Shown: piece after piece, positions 35,065 through 44,811 of the stretch
How positions within the stretch are numbered: position 1 is the first letter of the stretch
Layout: each line of letters begins with the position of its first letter
Assembly: GCA_947496705.1 (NCBI GenBank)
Contig: CANMDW010000005.1
Location: 124,001-188,000, forward strand
Reading direction: 5' to 3'
DNA length: 64,000 bases
Origin: an uncultured Aquimarina sp.
GTDB lineage: Bacteria; Bacteroidota; Bacteroidia; Flavobacteriales; Flavobacteriaceae
Notes under the pieces: model-generated
The model's database searches: none
Told to the model about the DNA's origin: nothing
What the model saw: the letters and a program-made list of their open reading frames with translations, nothing else
Made by a program: the position numbers and the translations under genes

Positions 35065-35586
35065 TTACCGGGCATTAAAATCATAACTGAACCCAACAAG
35101 GAAGGTATCATATCGTCTTCCTAAGCTCTTCACATTGAGTTCTGCAAAAATATGTACCGGTATAGAGACCTGATGCAATGCCCTGATCTTGATTTGTGCA
35201 CCGTGATTAAAATTTCCGGTTCTAAACCCCAAAAAGGCTTCATCTTCGATATCCTCAAAAATACCGGAATCATTACCGACATATCCCATACCTGCGGTGA
35301 TCGTAGTAGGATACCAATTGAACAGGATGAGATTTACTCCAATAGCCAATTCGTTAAAACCTTCATACGCATCGGTTGCTCCTATGGCAAATGTACGATT
35401 ATACTCCCCAATAAATGTAGTATAACAGTTAAAGGCATATTCTACCCGTGTGCCCAATCCCATTTCGTTTTCTAAACCGAAACTTTTTATCGCTACAAAG
35501 CCATAATTCACTGCTCCCGGGTCATATTGAGCAGAAATCGTATAGAAATTAAACGACAACATTATTAAACATAAAATTCTTTTCAT
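35065..35586 (-). CDS. Outer-membrane beta-barrel-like protein, last gene of a six-gene operon
   Basis: 173 residues from the ATG at 35586 (an ATG at 35598 is also possible). A signal peptide (MKRILCLIMLSFNFYTISA) is followed by alternating strands with aromatic girdle residues (NYGFVAIKSFGLENEMGLGT, TFIGEYNRTFAIGA, YDTFLVGFSYDFNAR), typical of a small barrel ending in an aromatic-containing strand. No named family. It lies 83-95 nt after the sigma-54 activator gene, on the same strand. Confidence 0.65.
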   Translation of the reverse strand: MKRILCLIMLSFNFYTISAQYDPGAVNYGFVAIKSFGLENEMGLGTRVEYAFNCYTTFIGEYNRTFAIGATDAYEGFNELAIGVNLILFNWYPTTITAGMGYVGNDSGIFEDIEDEAFLGFRTGNFNHGAQIKIRALHQVSIPVHIFAELNVKSLGRRYDTFLVGFSYDFNAR

Positions 35587-35680
35587 TGTTTGGGGCATTT
35601 TATTAAGATGAGTTCAGATATATTTAAAGTACAACGTACATAATTCAGAATTCAGAATTCGTAACTCATAACCCTGAACT

Positions 35681-36844
35681 TTATTTGGCTGCAAAAAGTT
35701 TAACATCTTCCTCGCTTACTTCTTTTCCGCCAAGGATAATTAAACGCTCAATCACATTGCGTAATTCTCTAATATTACCTGTCCAGTCGTATTGTTGTAA
35801 TTGCTTAATTGCTTTGGCCGAAAAGGTTTTTGGAGGCGATCCCTGTTCGTTAGAAATTTTCTTTGCAAAATAATCCACCAGTAACGGAATATCACTTCTT
35901 CTATCATTTAGAGCCGGTACTTTCACCAGGATTACCGCTAACCTATGATACAAGTCTTCTCTGAATTTATTGTCGGCAATCTCTTTCTTCAGGTCTTTGT
36001 TGGTAGCAGCAACCACTCGTACATCTACTTTGATATCCCTGTCGCTACCTACACGTTGTATTTTATTCTCCTGTAGTGCTCTAAGTACTTTTGCCTGCGC
36101 GGAAAGGCTCATATCTCCAATCTCATCCAGAAATATGGTTCCGCCGTTGGCTGCTTCAAACTTACCGGCACGATCCTTATTGGCCGAAGTAAAAGCACCT
36201 TTTACATGTCCGAAAAGCTCACTTTCTATCAATTCTCCCGGTATGGCTGCACAATTTACCTCTATCATTGGTCCCTTGGCACGGTCACTCTTTTGATGGA
36301 TCCAATGGGCCACCAGCTCTTTTCCTGTTCCGTTGGGCCCGGTAATCAATACCCTGGCATCTGTAGCGGCCACTTTCTCAATAATGTTTTTGATGTCGGA
36401 AATTGCTTTGGATTCTCCAATCATCTCATAGTTTTTGGAGACTTTTTTCTTGAGCATCTTATTTTCTACCACCAGTTCTTTTCGATCCAGGGCATTGCGT
36501 ACTGTATTGAGCAAACGATTTAAATCTGGTGGTTTGGAAATATAATCAAAAGCTCCCAATCGCATAGTATTTACAGCTGTATCCAGGTCACCATGCCCAG
36601 AGATCATTACAATAGGAATTTCAGGTTTGATCTTCTTTATCGCTTCCAGCACTTCTACACCATCCATTTTTGGCATTTTGATATCGCAAAGCACAAGATC
36701 ATACTCATCACTTTTGATCTTTCCGATGCCAGACAGGCCATCTTCAGCTTCAAATACTTCGTATTTATCATTTTCCTCAGATAAAATTTTCACAAGTACT
36801 CTGCGTATTGCCGCTTCGTCTTCAATCACTAATATTTTTGCCAT
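35681..36844 (-). CDS. NtrC-type sigma-54 activator without a DNA-binding domain
   Basis: 387 residues. An intact receiver domain (phospho-acceptor D54 in LVLCDIKMP, K104 in ISKPPD) is joined by a coiled linker to an AAA+ domain: Walker A GPNGTGKE 169-176, sigma-54 contact loop GAFTSA 216-221 (canonical GAFTGA), Walker B IFLDEIGD 237-244. It stops just after the lid helix (TGNIRELRNVIERLIILGG), so the Fis-type helix-turn-helix of NtrC is missing. I recall flavobacterial orthologues of the same length, so this is not a recent truncation. No histidine kinase is adjacent. Its ATG overlaps the DUF6268 stop by 1 nt. Confidence 0.93.
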   Translation of the reverse strand: MAKILVIEDEAAIRRVLVKILSEENDKYEVFEAEDGLSGIGKIKSDEYDLVLCDIKMPKMDGVEVLEAIKKIKPEIPIVMISGHGDLDTAVNTMRLGAFDYISKPPDLNRLLNTVRNALDRKELVVENKMLKKKVSKNYEMIGESKAISDIKNIIEKVAATDARVLITGPNGTGKELVAHWIHQKSDRAKGPMIEVNCAAIPGELIESELFGHVKGAFTSANKDRAGKFEAANGGTIFLDEIGDMSLSAQAKVLRALQENKIQRVGSDRDIKVDVRVVAATNKDLKKEIADNKFREDLYHRLAVILVKVPALNDRRSDIPLLVDYFAKKISNEQGSPPKTFSAKAIKQLQQYDWTGNIRELRNVIERLIILGGKEVSEEDVKLFAAK

Positions 36845-37743
36845 TATATTTTTAGTTTAATTCCGCTACGAAAATAAAATGTATTTCCATTATTAATGGC
36901 TAATACATTTTCCTGATCGTTATTTCGTAAACGAATTTCATTACTTAATGTATATCCTGCATATGTATAGAACAATAAGTGTTCCGTAAAATAATATTCA
37001 TATCCCAATGCTCCCATAACATTAAGCATGGATGCATTTTCTGCTACTTTTGCCTCACCGTTTCTATCTATAAACGCCTTATTATTTTGCAAATTACCAT
37101 AAAAACGATCTAAACCTACAAAAGCCTGGATCGTATTTTTTTCATTAAAAAAATATTTAATACTTGATTTTGGCGTACCAATAGCATAGGACCAACTGGG
37201 ATGAAACCTTTTGAAGTAGTTAATAATAGGCAGAGGGAAGTTAATACTGGCAGGGGTGGTATATCGCAATCCTACAACTAACCTGGATGTTTTTGGAGCC
37301 TGTCTGTTCTTATAGCTTTTTACAAAGTATAAAGACCCTGTATATCTGAAATCATCACTCTCTATTCCTGATCCTTCAAAATTAGAGGAGATCCTAATGC
37401 CTAGTTTAGCCCCAAAGCGCCAGTCATTTTTCATTTTAAAAGTATAGCCTAATTCGAGGCCGGCTGTATGAAAGCTATTTAAATCTCCCTGATCATCAAA
37501 TACCAATGCATCATCTATCTGCAGACTATTGTGCCTATATTCTGGTGCTATGAGCAGGTAGGTGCCTTCATCGTCCATTTTTATAGGGTAATTGGCAGAT
37601 ACTCTGATTCGACTATACACATTATCACTATCTGCCTGTGGGATATAGGTATACTCGATTCTTGCTAAATTTGTTTCCTGGCATCTTACACTATAAAAGG
37701 CATAAAAAAGTATGCATAATAAAATTAGATATTTTTGATTCAT
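36844..37743 (-). CDS. DUF6268 outer-membrane protein
   Basis: A 299-residue exported protein (signal peptide ending SVRC/Q near residue 21) made of amphipathic strands (IRVSANYPIKMDDEGTYLLI, WRFGAKLGIRISSNFEGSG, YYFTEHLLFYTYAGYTLSNE) ending GNTFYFRSGIKLKI. The pattern and length fit DUF6268 barrels of Bacteroidota. Coupled to the sigma-54 activator by a TAATG overlap and 21 nt after the MscS gene, so it is part of the same operon. Role unknown. Confidence 0.75.
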   Translation of the reverse strand: MNQKYLILLCILFYAFYSVRCQETNLARIEYTYIPQADSDNVYSRIRVSANYPIKMDDEGTYLLIAPEYRHNSLQIDDALVFDDQGDLNSFHTAGLELGYTFKMKNDWRFGAKLGIRISSNFEGSGIESDDFRYTGSLYFVKSYKNRQAPKTSRLVVGLRYTTPASINFPLPIINYFKRFHPSWSYAIGTPKSSIKYFFNEKNTIQAFVGLDRFYGNLQNNKAFIDRNGEAKVAENASMLNVMGALGYEYYFTEHLLFYTYAGYTLSNEIRLRNNDQENVLAINNGNTFYFRSGIKLKI

Positions 37744-37764
37744 TACTTTGGGGGCTTAATTTTT

Positions 37765-38658
37765 TTAATCTTCCTTTACCATGGTAACAACACGTTGCGG
37801 AAAAGGAATACTAATATTATATTCTCTAAACAACCGATCAATCTCAAATCGTATTTCACTTCTAGGAATTGCCCCTTGAAAACTATCGTTGATGGTGAAG
37901 ACTAATTTAAAATTTAATGAGCTATCGGCAAAATCTGTAAATAGCACCAATGGCTCGGGATGTTTTAATACATGGGTATTAGATAATGCTGCTTTGATCA
38001 ATAGATCTTTAACGACTTGTGTATCGCTTCCATATGCTACACCCACTGTAACAGATTCTCTGGTTATAGTGCCATTTTGAGTCCAATTATATAAGGACGA
38101 AGACATATACTTATGATTTGGTATTATCAAAACCTTATTATCAATAGTTACTGCACGTGTAGTTCTTAATTTAATTTCTTCTACCCGCCCTACTTTGCCA
38201 TCTATTTCTATAATGTCTCCAACATGAACTGTTTTGTCTATAAAAATAAAGATCCCTGACAGGATATCCTGAATAAAAGTCTGTAAAGCAAGACCAACAC
38301 CTACTAATAATGCTGCCGAAGCCGCAAAAATCGCAGTAATATTGAACCCTATACCATCTAAAGCCCCAAAAATTACAATGATATAGACGAAGTATTTTAG
38401 AAAAGAAAATACAGATTCGAATTTTCGCTGATCCTCCCGCTCAAGTTTTCTAACAATGATTCTCTTAAATAGTTTAAGTAAAGAAGAAGTGACTACAAGA
38501 ATAAAAATCACAAATAGCAGTAATCCCACTGTAAGTACTATAGGATTATCTTCTGAGCCGAAATGAAAAATTCTGTAACCAAGAACATCCTTTATAGTGC
38601 CCCAAATGTCATTTTGAATTACATCTTTTACCTGCTCTGTAATTTCTTCCTGAGTCAT
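37765..38658 (-). CDS. Small-conductance mechanosensitive channel (MscS family)
   Basis: 297 residues with three or four N-terminal membrane helices, the pore-lining Gly/Ala-rich helix (AASAALLVGVGLALQTFIQD near residue 110-130), and a cytosolic beta domain (VGDIIEIDGKVGRVEEIKLR, TTRAVTIDNKVLIIPNHKYM). The channel opens under membrane tension to release solutes. It starts 4 nt after the ABC permease stop codon and continues into the DUF6268 gene. Confidence 0.93.
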   Translation of the reverse strand: MTQEEITEQVKDVIQNDIWGTIKDVLGYRIFHFGSEDNPIVLTVGLLLFVIFILVVTSSLLKLFKRIIVRKLEREDQRKFESVFSFLKYFVYIIVIFGALDGIGFNITAIFAASAALLVGVGLALQTFIQDILSGIFIFIDKTVHVGDIIEIDGKVGRVEEIKLRTTRAVTIDNKVLIIPNHKYMSSSLYNWTQNGTITRESVTVGVAYGSDTQVVKDLLIKAALSNTHVLKHPEPLVLFTDFADSSLNFKLVFTINDSFQGAIPRSEIRFEIDRLFREYNISIPFPQRVVTMVKED

Positions 38659-38662
38659 AGTA

Positions 38663-39961
38663 TTAATACTTTAGCCATTTAAACAACTCTTTATAGGTTG
38701 GTTTTTTCCCATACATCAATATCCCAACCCTATAGATTCTTCCTGCCAACCAGACCATAAATATAATACTTCCTATTAAGAGAAGGATAGAGATCACTAC
38801 TTCCCACCAGTGTACCCCAAAAGGTATACGCATTAACATTACAATCGGAGAGGTTAAAGGTATCATCGAAAATACAGTAGAGACTGTACCGTGGGGGTTT
38901 TCTATGACAGAAAAGAACCCCACATAAATTCCCAGCATCAATGGTAAAATAATGGGTAGCATAAACTGTTGGGAATCTGTTTCACTATCTACCGCTGCTC
39001 CTATAGCTGCATAAATTGAGCTATACAAAAAATAGCCACCTATAAAATACACCAGGAAAGACACAACTAGTGTTCCCAGGGGAAGCTTCATAATATCCTG
39101 AAGCAATAATTGTACCTCCTGCTGATTATCTTCTTGCAGTGTTAATGATTGTTCTATGCCTATAGATTGGGATTCTATTCCAAAAACTGAAGTAGTAACA
39201 GCAAGCAATATACCACCCAGAATCACCCAGATAGCAAATTGAAGGATTCCTGCAAGCGACGTCCCCAGAATTTTACCCATCATTAATTGTAACGGTTTTA
39301 CAGAAGAAATGATGATCTCTATAATGCGATTTGCTTTTTCCTCTATCACAGAACGCATCACCATATTTCCGTAAATAATAATAAACATCATCAAAAAATA
39401 CCCTGCTGCACCACCAAAAAACATCTTAACATAATTTGACATCTTTGAAGTTTTCTCTCCTGAAAAGTTCTCGATCTGTATATTTACTTTTGCCCTCGAG
39501 TTCTCTATGACGTCAAGATCCAGCCCTTTTTCTTCAAAGTTTTGATTGGTAAGCTTACCTGCTATTACGTCTTCGATGTTATTTAAAATAGAAATACTAG
39601 GAGCTTCGTCTGCATAAAACTGTATGGATTTGGCAAGTTCTCTATTGGATTGCTTATTTGGAATATACAGTAAACCATACATTTTTTTAATCACCACAGA
39701 GTCTTTGGCATCATTCAAAGTTAGTTGACTGTAATCTACATAATCTATTCCATTAACATCCTTAAAATCTGACAGAAACAGACCTGTTTCATCAAAGAAA
39801 GCTATTTTATGAACTTCATCATTATTTAGCGTAGCCAACCACGTAATTAATAAGATCATCCCTACGAGAATCAACGGACTCAAAAAAGTCATCACAACAA
39901 ATGTTTTATTGCGTACACGTGCAATAAATTCTCTCCTGATGATTAGCTTTAAATTACTCAT
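38663..39961 (-). CDS. ABC transporter permease (NatB/ABC-2 type)
   Basis: 432 residues from the ATG at 39961, which overlaps the ATPase stop codon in ATGAGTAA. One N-terminal membrane helix, a periplasmic domain of about 130 residues, then five or six helices (GGAAGYFLMMFIIIYGNMVM, VIEEKANRIIEIIISSVKP, the conserved EExK-x-R-x-x-EIIxSSxxP signature). Such permeases pair with NatA-type ATPases in Na+ or drug export. Co-transcribed with the ATPase and the MscS channel. Confidence 0.92.
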   Translation of the reverse strand: MSNLKLIIRREFIARVRNKTFVVMTFLSPLILVGMILLITWLATLNNDEVHKIAFFDETGLFLSDFKDVNGIDYVDYSQLTLNDAKDSVVIKKMYGLLYIPNKQSNRELAKSIQFYADEAPSISILNNIEDVIAGKLTNQNFEEKGLDLDVIENSRAKVNIQIENFSGEKTSKMSNYVKMFFGGAAGYFLMMFIIIYGNMVMRSVIEEKANRIIEIIISSVKPLQLMMGKILGTSLAGILQFAIWVILGGILLAVTTSVFGIESQSIGIEQSLTLQEDNQQEVQLLLQDIMKLPLGTLVVSFLVYFIGGYFLYSSIYAAIGAAVDSETDSQQFMLPIILPLMLGIYVGFFSVIENPHGTVSTVFSMIPLTSPIVMLMRIPFGVHWWEVVISILLLIGSIIFMVWLAGRIYRVGILMYGKKPTYKELFKWLKY

Positions 39962-40883
39962 TGTCTGCAATGGTTTTAATAAATATCTCGTTAACTCCAG
40001 GAATTACTTCATTAAACCGCATAACTTGTGCTCGTTCTGATAAATATCTCAGCAAATCATTTGACGATGTATCCTGATCCAACGTAATCTTTAATTTTAA
40101 TTGATCATCAATCGTTTTAAAATCTGCAGGAACGACATTAAACTTATCTTTTAAGCTATCATATAAACCATTATTGCTTTCTGTTAAAAGGCCCACCTCA
40201 AAAGTGTTTGATTTAAACGCTCTTTTGATATCTGAAACCTTACCTTCCAGTATTTTTTTAGATTTATTGATTAATGCGATATGATCACAGAGTTCTTCTA
40301 CACTTTCCATACGATGCGTAGAAAATATTACTGTGGCACCTTCATCACGCAATTGCAGGATTTCATCTTTGATGACATTGGCATTTATTGGATCGAAACC
40401 ACTGAATGGCTCGTCGAATATTAATAATTTAGGCCTGTGGAGTACAGTAACTATAAATTGCACTTTTTGTGCCATTCCTTTAGAGAGTTCCTGTATTTTT
40501 TTGTTCCACCAATGAGTGATCTCAAATTTATCGAACCAAAATGTAAGACGTTCCTTGGCCTCTTTTTTACTAAGTCCTTTGAGTCGTGCAAGATATAGTG
40601 CTTGTTCTCCCACCTTCATAGACTTATACAAACCTCTTTCTTCAGGTAAATATCCAATATCCCGAATATGTTCTGGTTTTAACGGTTCACCATCCAAATA
40701 GACACTTCCTTCATCTGGAAGTGTAATTTGATTGATAATTCTAATTAATGTCGTTTTTCCAGCTCCATTGGGACCCAGTAATCCAAAAATACTACCTTTT
40801 GGAACTTGTATGGATACATCATGCAATGCTGTAAAATCTCCAAATCGTTTTGTGGCTTGCTGTACCTCTAAAAGATTAGCCAT
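39954..40883 (-). CDS. ABC transporter ATP-binding protein (NatA type)
   Basis: 309 residues. Walker A GPNGAGKTT at 37-45, Q-loop, the signature LSKGMAQKVQF, Walker B LLIFDEPFSGFDP and the switch STHRM are all intact. The C-terminal 90 residues are the DUF4162-type extension seen in exporters. First gene of the minus-strand operon ATPase, permease, MscS, DUF6268, sigma-54 activator, barrel protein. Confidence 0.95.
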   Translation of the reverse strand: MANLLEVQQATKRFGDFTALHDVSIQVPKGSIFGLLGPNGAGKTTLIRIINQITLPDEGSVYLDGEPLKPEHIRDIGYLPEERGLYKSMKVGEQALYLARLKGLSKKEAKERLTFWFDKFEITHWWNKKIQELSKGMAQKVQFIVTVLHRPKLLIFDEPFSGFDPINANVIKDEILQLRDEGATVIFSTHRMESVEELCDHIALINKSKKILEGKVSDIKRAFKSNTFEVGLLTESNNGLYDSLKDKFNVVPADFKTIDDQLKLKITLDQDTSSNDLLRYLSERAQVMRFNEVIPGVNEIFIKTIADNE

Positions 40884-41057
40884 ATATAGTAATCATATAA
40901 TTGTAGTTCATATTTACTTGAATGATACGAAAAGTTAAAAACTTATACTAATAATAAGATTAACTAATTTCATTTTAATAGGCCTTTCCTTTCTCGGCGA
41001 GGTTAGCTTGTCTATTAACAGCTAAACTCGCAAAAACTCATTTTAAAAACAAAACCC

Positions 41058-41087
41058 ACCCTAAATACAAGTATTAAGGATGGGAAA
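41058..41087 (-). terminator. Probable terminator downstream of dnaJ
   Basis: CCCACCCTAAATAC pairs with GTATTAAGGATGGG (12 of 14), with A-rich sequence on the left giving Ts on the minus strand. It lies about 125 nt after the dnaJ stop. The remainder of 40884-41213 shows nothing else I can support. Confidence 0.5.
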
Positions 41088-41213
41088 AAAATTGCTATGA
41101 AAAAGAAAAATTATCACTAAATGCGCTAGTGATGTCTCAAATATACGAATTTTTCCTAATCAAACGTTAATAGAATTAAATGATTACAAATACTTTAAGA
41201 TCATTTAATTCTG

Positions 41214-42320
41214 TTACGAAAACATATCTTTCACCTTTTCAAAAAATGACTTATCCCCACTATCGGGATTTGGTCTAAAATGATCATCTTTTGCCATTTT
41301 TTCGAAAAATTCTCGTTGTTCTTTATTTAAGGTTTTTGGTGTCCATACATTTACATGTACCAAAAGGTCTCCTTTACCATAACCATTAAGGCTGGGGATC
41401 CCTTTTCCTCGCAGTCTTAAAATCTTACCACTTTGTACACCTTCCTCAATTTTGATGCGTACTTTACCCGATACTGTATCAATTTCTCTGGAAGATCCTA
41501 AAGCTGCTTCAGAGAAGCTAACATAAAGATCGTAGTGTAAATTATCTCCTTCTCTTTGTAAATATGGATGCTCCAGTTCTTCTATCGCTACCAAAAGATC
41601 TCCTGCTATCCCATTACCTGGCGCTTCATTACCTTTTCCCGATACTTTAAGCTGCATACCTTCTTCGACACCACCAGGGATTTTTATACTCACTGTTTCT
41701 TCAGAGATTTTTAGTCCCTGAGCATCTGCTTCTGCTGGCCTGTGATCTATAGTTTGACCGGCACCTCCACAAGTAGAACAGGTAGAAGACGTTTGCATTC
41801 TTCCCAGGATCGTATTGGTAATCCTGGTCATTTGCCCGGTTCCATTACACGTCCCACAAGTTTTATATGTAGTTCCTGGCGCCTGAATTTTACGCTTTAC
41901 CTTGATCTTCTTTTCTACTCCGTTTGCAATCTCTTCAAGGGTAAGTTTTACGCGGATTCTCAGGTTACTTCCTTTAACACGGCGTTGTCTTCCGCCTCCG
42001 CCAAAACCGCCGAAGCCACCAAAACCGCCTCCAAAAATATCACCAAACTGGCTGAAAATATCATCCATATTCATACCGCCACCGCCAAAACCTCCTCCTT
42101 CGAAGGCCTGGTGACCAAACTGGTCATAACGTGCTTTTTTATCAGGATCACTTAATACCTCATATGCTTCAGCTGCTTTTTTAAACTTTTCTTCAGCAGT
42201 TTTATCCCCCGGGTTTTTATCAGGGTGATACTCTATTGCTTTCTTACGATATGCTTTCTTGATTTCGGCTTCTGTGGCATTTTTGCTTACACCTAATATG
42301 TCGTAAAAATCTTCTTTCAT
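41214..42320 (-). CDS. dnaJ: Chaperone DnaJ with a reduced zinc-finger region
   Basis: 368 residues. The J domain carries HPD at 32-34; a Gly/Phe region follows (about 73-110); then the peptide-binding C-terminal domains ([23 protein letters not shown]-type strands, [19 protein letters not shown]). The zinc region has only two CxxCxGxG motifs (CGTCNGTG and CSTCGGAG) rather than the four of E. coli DnaJ, leaving four cysteines and room for one zinc. I recall the same layout in other flavobacterial DnaJ proteins. DnaJ delivers substrates to DnaK. It starts 8 nt after grpE; dnaK is not in the window. Confidence 0.96.
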   Translation of the reverse strand: MKEDFYDILGVSKNATEAEIKKAYRKKAIEYHPDKNPGDKTAEEKFKKAAEAYEVLSDPDKKARYDQFGHQAFEGGGFGGGGMNMDDIFSQFGDIFGGGFGGFGGFGGGGRQRRVKGSNLRIRVKLTLEEIANGVEKKIKVKRKIQAPGTTYKTCGTCNGTGQMTRITNTILGRMQTSSTCSTCGGAGQTIDHRPAEADAQGLKISEETVSIKIPGGVEEGMQLKVSGKGNEAPGNGIAGDLLVAIEELEHPYLQREGDNLHYDLYVSFSEAALGSSREIDTVSGKVRIKIEEGVQSGKILRLRGKGIPSLNGYGKGDLLVHVNVWTPKTLNKEQREFFEKMAKDDHFRPNPDSGDKSFFEKVKDMFS

Positions 42321-42328
42321 ACCTTTTT

Positions 42329-42871
42329 TTATTGACCGGTGACTACTTTAGGGAAACGAATCACTTTATCCCCCAGTTTATACCCTTTTTCTATAACGTC
42401 TACTATCTTACCTTTCAAATCCTCACTTGGAGCCGGAATCTGGGTAATTGCTTCGTGATCATCTGCATTAAAAATGTCTCCAGGTGCCGCTTCAATCTCA
42501 GACAAACCTTTGCTTTTTAAGGTTTCTCTTAACTTATTATGGATCAATTCTACTCCTTTGATAAGGTCTTTATCCTCAGACTTCTCAATTTCTTTTAATG
42601 CACGGTCAAAATCATCTAAAACAGGGAGCATAGACTGTATCACATCCTGACTAGCCGTCTTGAATAATTCTAAACGCTCTTTGGATGTGCGTTTCTTATA
42701 ATTTTCGAACTCAGCAAAAAGTCTTAGGAATTTATCTTTTTCTTTCTCAAGTTCTTCTTTAAGTTGTGTTTCTGTATCTATCTCTTCAGTCTCTGTTTCT
42801 TCAACAGGTGTATCAAGTACTTCTTCTACTTGATCCTTTACATCTTCAGTGTTTTTATTTTTCTTACTCAT
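42329..42871 (-). CDS. grpE: Nucleotide exchange factor GrpE
   Basis: 180 residues. An acidic disordered N-terminus ([20 protein letters not shown]) leads to a long dimerising helix ([20 protein letters not shown] type; [18 protein letters not shown] seen) and the C-terminal beta wing ([40 protein letters not shown]). GrpE releases ADP from DnaK. Head of a grpE-dnaJ operon; the upstream 244 bp include a repeat copy at 43031-43060. Confidence 0.96.
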   Translation of the reverse strand: MSKKNKNTEDVKDQVEEVLDTPVEETETEEIDTETQLKEELEKEKDKFLRLFAEFENYKKRTSKERLELFKTASQDVIQSMLPVLDDFDRALKEIEKSEDKDLIKGVELIHNKLRETLKSKGLSEIEAAPGDIFNADDHEAITQIPAPSEDLKGKIVDVIEKGYKLGDKVIRFPKVVTGQ

Positions 42872-43030
42872 GTAACTCGTACCTTTTATAAGTTTTCTTT
42901 TTGAAGTAGCAAAAGTACTGCCATTTTTGAATTAATGTCATAATGTCACAGGAATATTTCAACCCGGTTTATGTATTAGAACTTAAGTACTATGACACAG
43001 TGTTGAATATTGAACTTAGAAGAACCGGTT

Positions 43031-43060
43031 AGAGCATATTTAAAAAGAATATGAACCGAA
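43031..43060 (+). repeat. Dispersed intergenic repeat, second copy of the 11280 element
   Basis: AGAGCATATTTAAAAAGAAT followed by ATGAACCGAA differs from 11280-11309 at one position. The 3' part carrying TTCTGAGGAC is not preserved here. Confidence 0.55.
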
Positions 43061-43115
43061 AATGAATAGTTTTCAGAAGAGTAGCGTTTTTAAACATCCT
43101 CTTTATAATACCCGC

Positions 43116-44021
43116 TCAATCAATTAAGGAATTTACAGCAGAAGATACATTGTCATACATAAATTCGAATCCAGATGTTGAAATCTTATCACTACATACC
43201 CGTTGACTAGAGAATAAAAGGGTATGCATTTCTCCTAAAATAAGTTTCATAGTAAGTCGCGGAACATTGGGAAGAATTATTTTTTTATGTAGTTTTTCTG
43301 CAATAGTATGGGTCAATTTTTTATTGGAGACTGCATTAGGTGCCACGGCATTAAAAACCCCGGTTAATTCTTCGTTCATTACAAATATAAACATTCGGGC
43401 AAGATCCTGTATATGAATCCAGCTCTGCCATTGGTTTCCGTTTCCAAAAACGGCTCCCACACCAAATCGAATCGGTTTTGTTATTTTAGGAAATGCGCCA
43501 CCTTTTTTAGATAGTACAAGACCAATTCTGAGAATACTAACTTCAATATTCAAGGTTTTAAATTGCTGGACTGCTTGTTCCCATTGGGTAACCACTTCTC
43601 CCAAAAAACCCTCATCACACTCGGGGGCATTTTCCATATAATACTTCTGAAAAGAATCCGGATAAATACCTATGGCACTTGCAGAAATAATATGACGAAT
43701 CGAATGTTTACTATTCTTTAAAGACGCTAAAATAAGTGCTGTTGTAATAGTTCGGCTTTCTATTATTTCTTTTTTGTATGAAGAAGTCCATCGCTTTGCA
43801 ACTGTAGCTCCTGCGAGATGAATAATGGCTTCTACATCCTCAAAACAATGTAGGTCAATTTCTCCTTTTTTAGGATTCCAGAAGTACCCGGTATAGTTTG
43901 AAGAAGTACTTAGTTTATCTTTACTGGTGGTAAGGTAATTCACATCAATATTTGATTGATGGCATAAGCCTGCTATTTCCTGGCCTATTAAACCTGTTGC
44001 ACCAGTAATTAAAACCCGCAT
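43116..44021 (-). CDS. TIGR01777-family NAD(P)-dependent epimerase (SDR39U1-like)
   Basis: 301 residues. The N-terminal Rossmann motif is ITGATGLIGQEI; AIIHLAGATVAKRWTSSYKK and ESRTITTALIL are diagnostic of TIGR01777, as is RIGLVLSKKGGAFPKI and the C-terminal FNAVAPNAVSNKKLTHTIAE. Often found near cell-division genes, but the reaction is not established. It lies about 100 nt downstream of mnmD on the same strand. Confidence 0.9.
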   Translation of the reverse strand: MRVLITGATGLIGQEIAGLCHQSNIDVNYLTTSKDKLSTSSNYTGYFWNPKKGEIDLHCFEDVEAIIHLAGATVAKRWTSSYKKEIIESRTITTALILASLKNSKHSIRHIISASAIGIYPDSFQKYYMENAPECDEGFLGEVVTQWEQAVQQFKTLNIEVSILRIGLVLSKKGGAFPKITKPIRFGVGAVFGNGNQWQSWIHIQDLARMFIFVMNEELTGVFNAVAPNAVSNKKLTHTIAEKLHKKIILPNVPRLTMKLILGEMHTLLFSSQRVCSDKISTSGFEFMYDNVSSAVNSLID

Positions 44022-44124
44022 GTTTTAAAATTTACTACAAAATACTATTGCCACACAACAAAACCTATCTCTTTATTATAGGTTTAACAATCGTTTATAA
44101 AAGCTTTACTTTCATTAAAAAGCA

Positions 44125-44811
44125 CTATACTTTGGTAGCCCTAAGCATTTCTCGTTTACCGGGAGGCCCCGGGAGTCTTTCTACAACAAAACCTACCTCC
44201 TGCATTGCTCTTCTCACACTTCCTTTGGCCGAGTAGGTAACTAAAACCCCTTTGGCTCGAAGTGCGTTATACATCTTCTGAAATATCTCTGCCGTCCAAA
44301 GCTCAGGTTGTACTCTGGCTCCAAAAGCATCAAAAAATACAAGATCGAAGCGATCTTCATCTTGTATTTCTATAAAAAATTGTTTTCGCTTTGTAATCAC
44401 AAAAGTTGAAGCTATTTCGAATAGAATTTCCCACTCAGATTGATGCAATGATTTAAAAACAGCTTCTTTTTCTTTTGCCAACAGTGCTTCGGGATACTTC
44501 ATAAACTTTGCTTCTTCCCATACTACAGGATATGCTTCAACACCAACATAATGTACTTTTTGGTTGATTCTTTCAGCTTCTAAAAAAGCAATAAAAGCAT
44601 TTAGTCCGGTTCCAAAACCTATTTCAAGGATGTCTACTATTTCATAATGCTGTCCTTTCAAAATGTGATGAAACCCATTATTAATAAACACATGTTTTGC
44701 TTCATTAACGGCCCCATGTTTTGAATGATACTGCTCATTGAGTTCTGGCAGATGAATAGTTGTAGAGCCATCTGCGGTAGTAATAATTTCCCGTTTTAAT
44801 TTTTGCTGCAT
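44125..44811 (-). CDS. mnmD: tRNA 5-methylaminomethyl-2-thiouridine methyltransferase MnmD
   Basis: 228 residues. A SAM-binding Rossmann domain opens with VDILEIGFGTGLNAFIAFLE, and the DUF752/MnmD signature is DLVFFDAFGARVQPELWTAE, followed by KGVLVTYSAKGSVRRAMQEV and GFVVERLPGPPGKREMLRAT. It completes the wobble-uridine modification of certain tRNAs. It is the stand-alone methyltransferase half of E. coli MnmC; no MnmC oxidase domain is attached. The ATG overlaps the DUF4920 stop by 1 nt (TAATG). Confidence 0.93.
   Translation of the reverse strand: MQQKLKREIITTADGSTTIHLPELNEQYHSKHGAVNEAKHVFINNGFHHILKGQHYEIVDILEIGFGTGLNAFIAFLEAERINQKVHYVGVEAYPVVWEEAKFMKYPEALLAKEKEAVFKSLHQSEWEILFEIASTFVITKRKQFFIEIQDEDRFDLVFFDAFGARVQPELWTAEIFQKMYNALRAKGVLVTYSAKGSVRRAMQEVGFVVERLPGPPGKREMLRATKV

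Noticed and set aside
40980..41060. tRNA-like GC patch
   Set aside because: No cloverleaf with a T-loop GTTCGA-type motif can be drawn; it is simple intergenic sequence.
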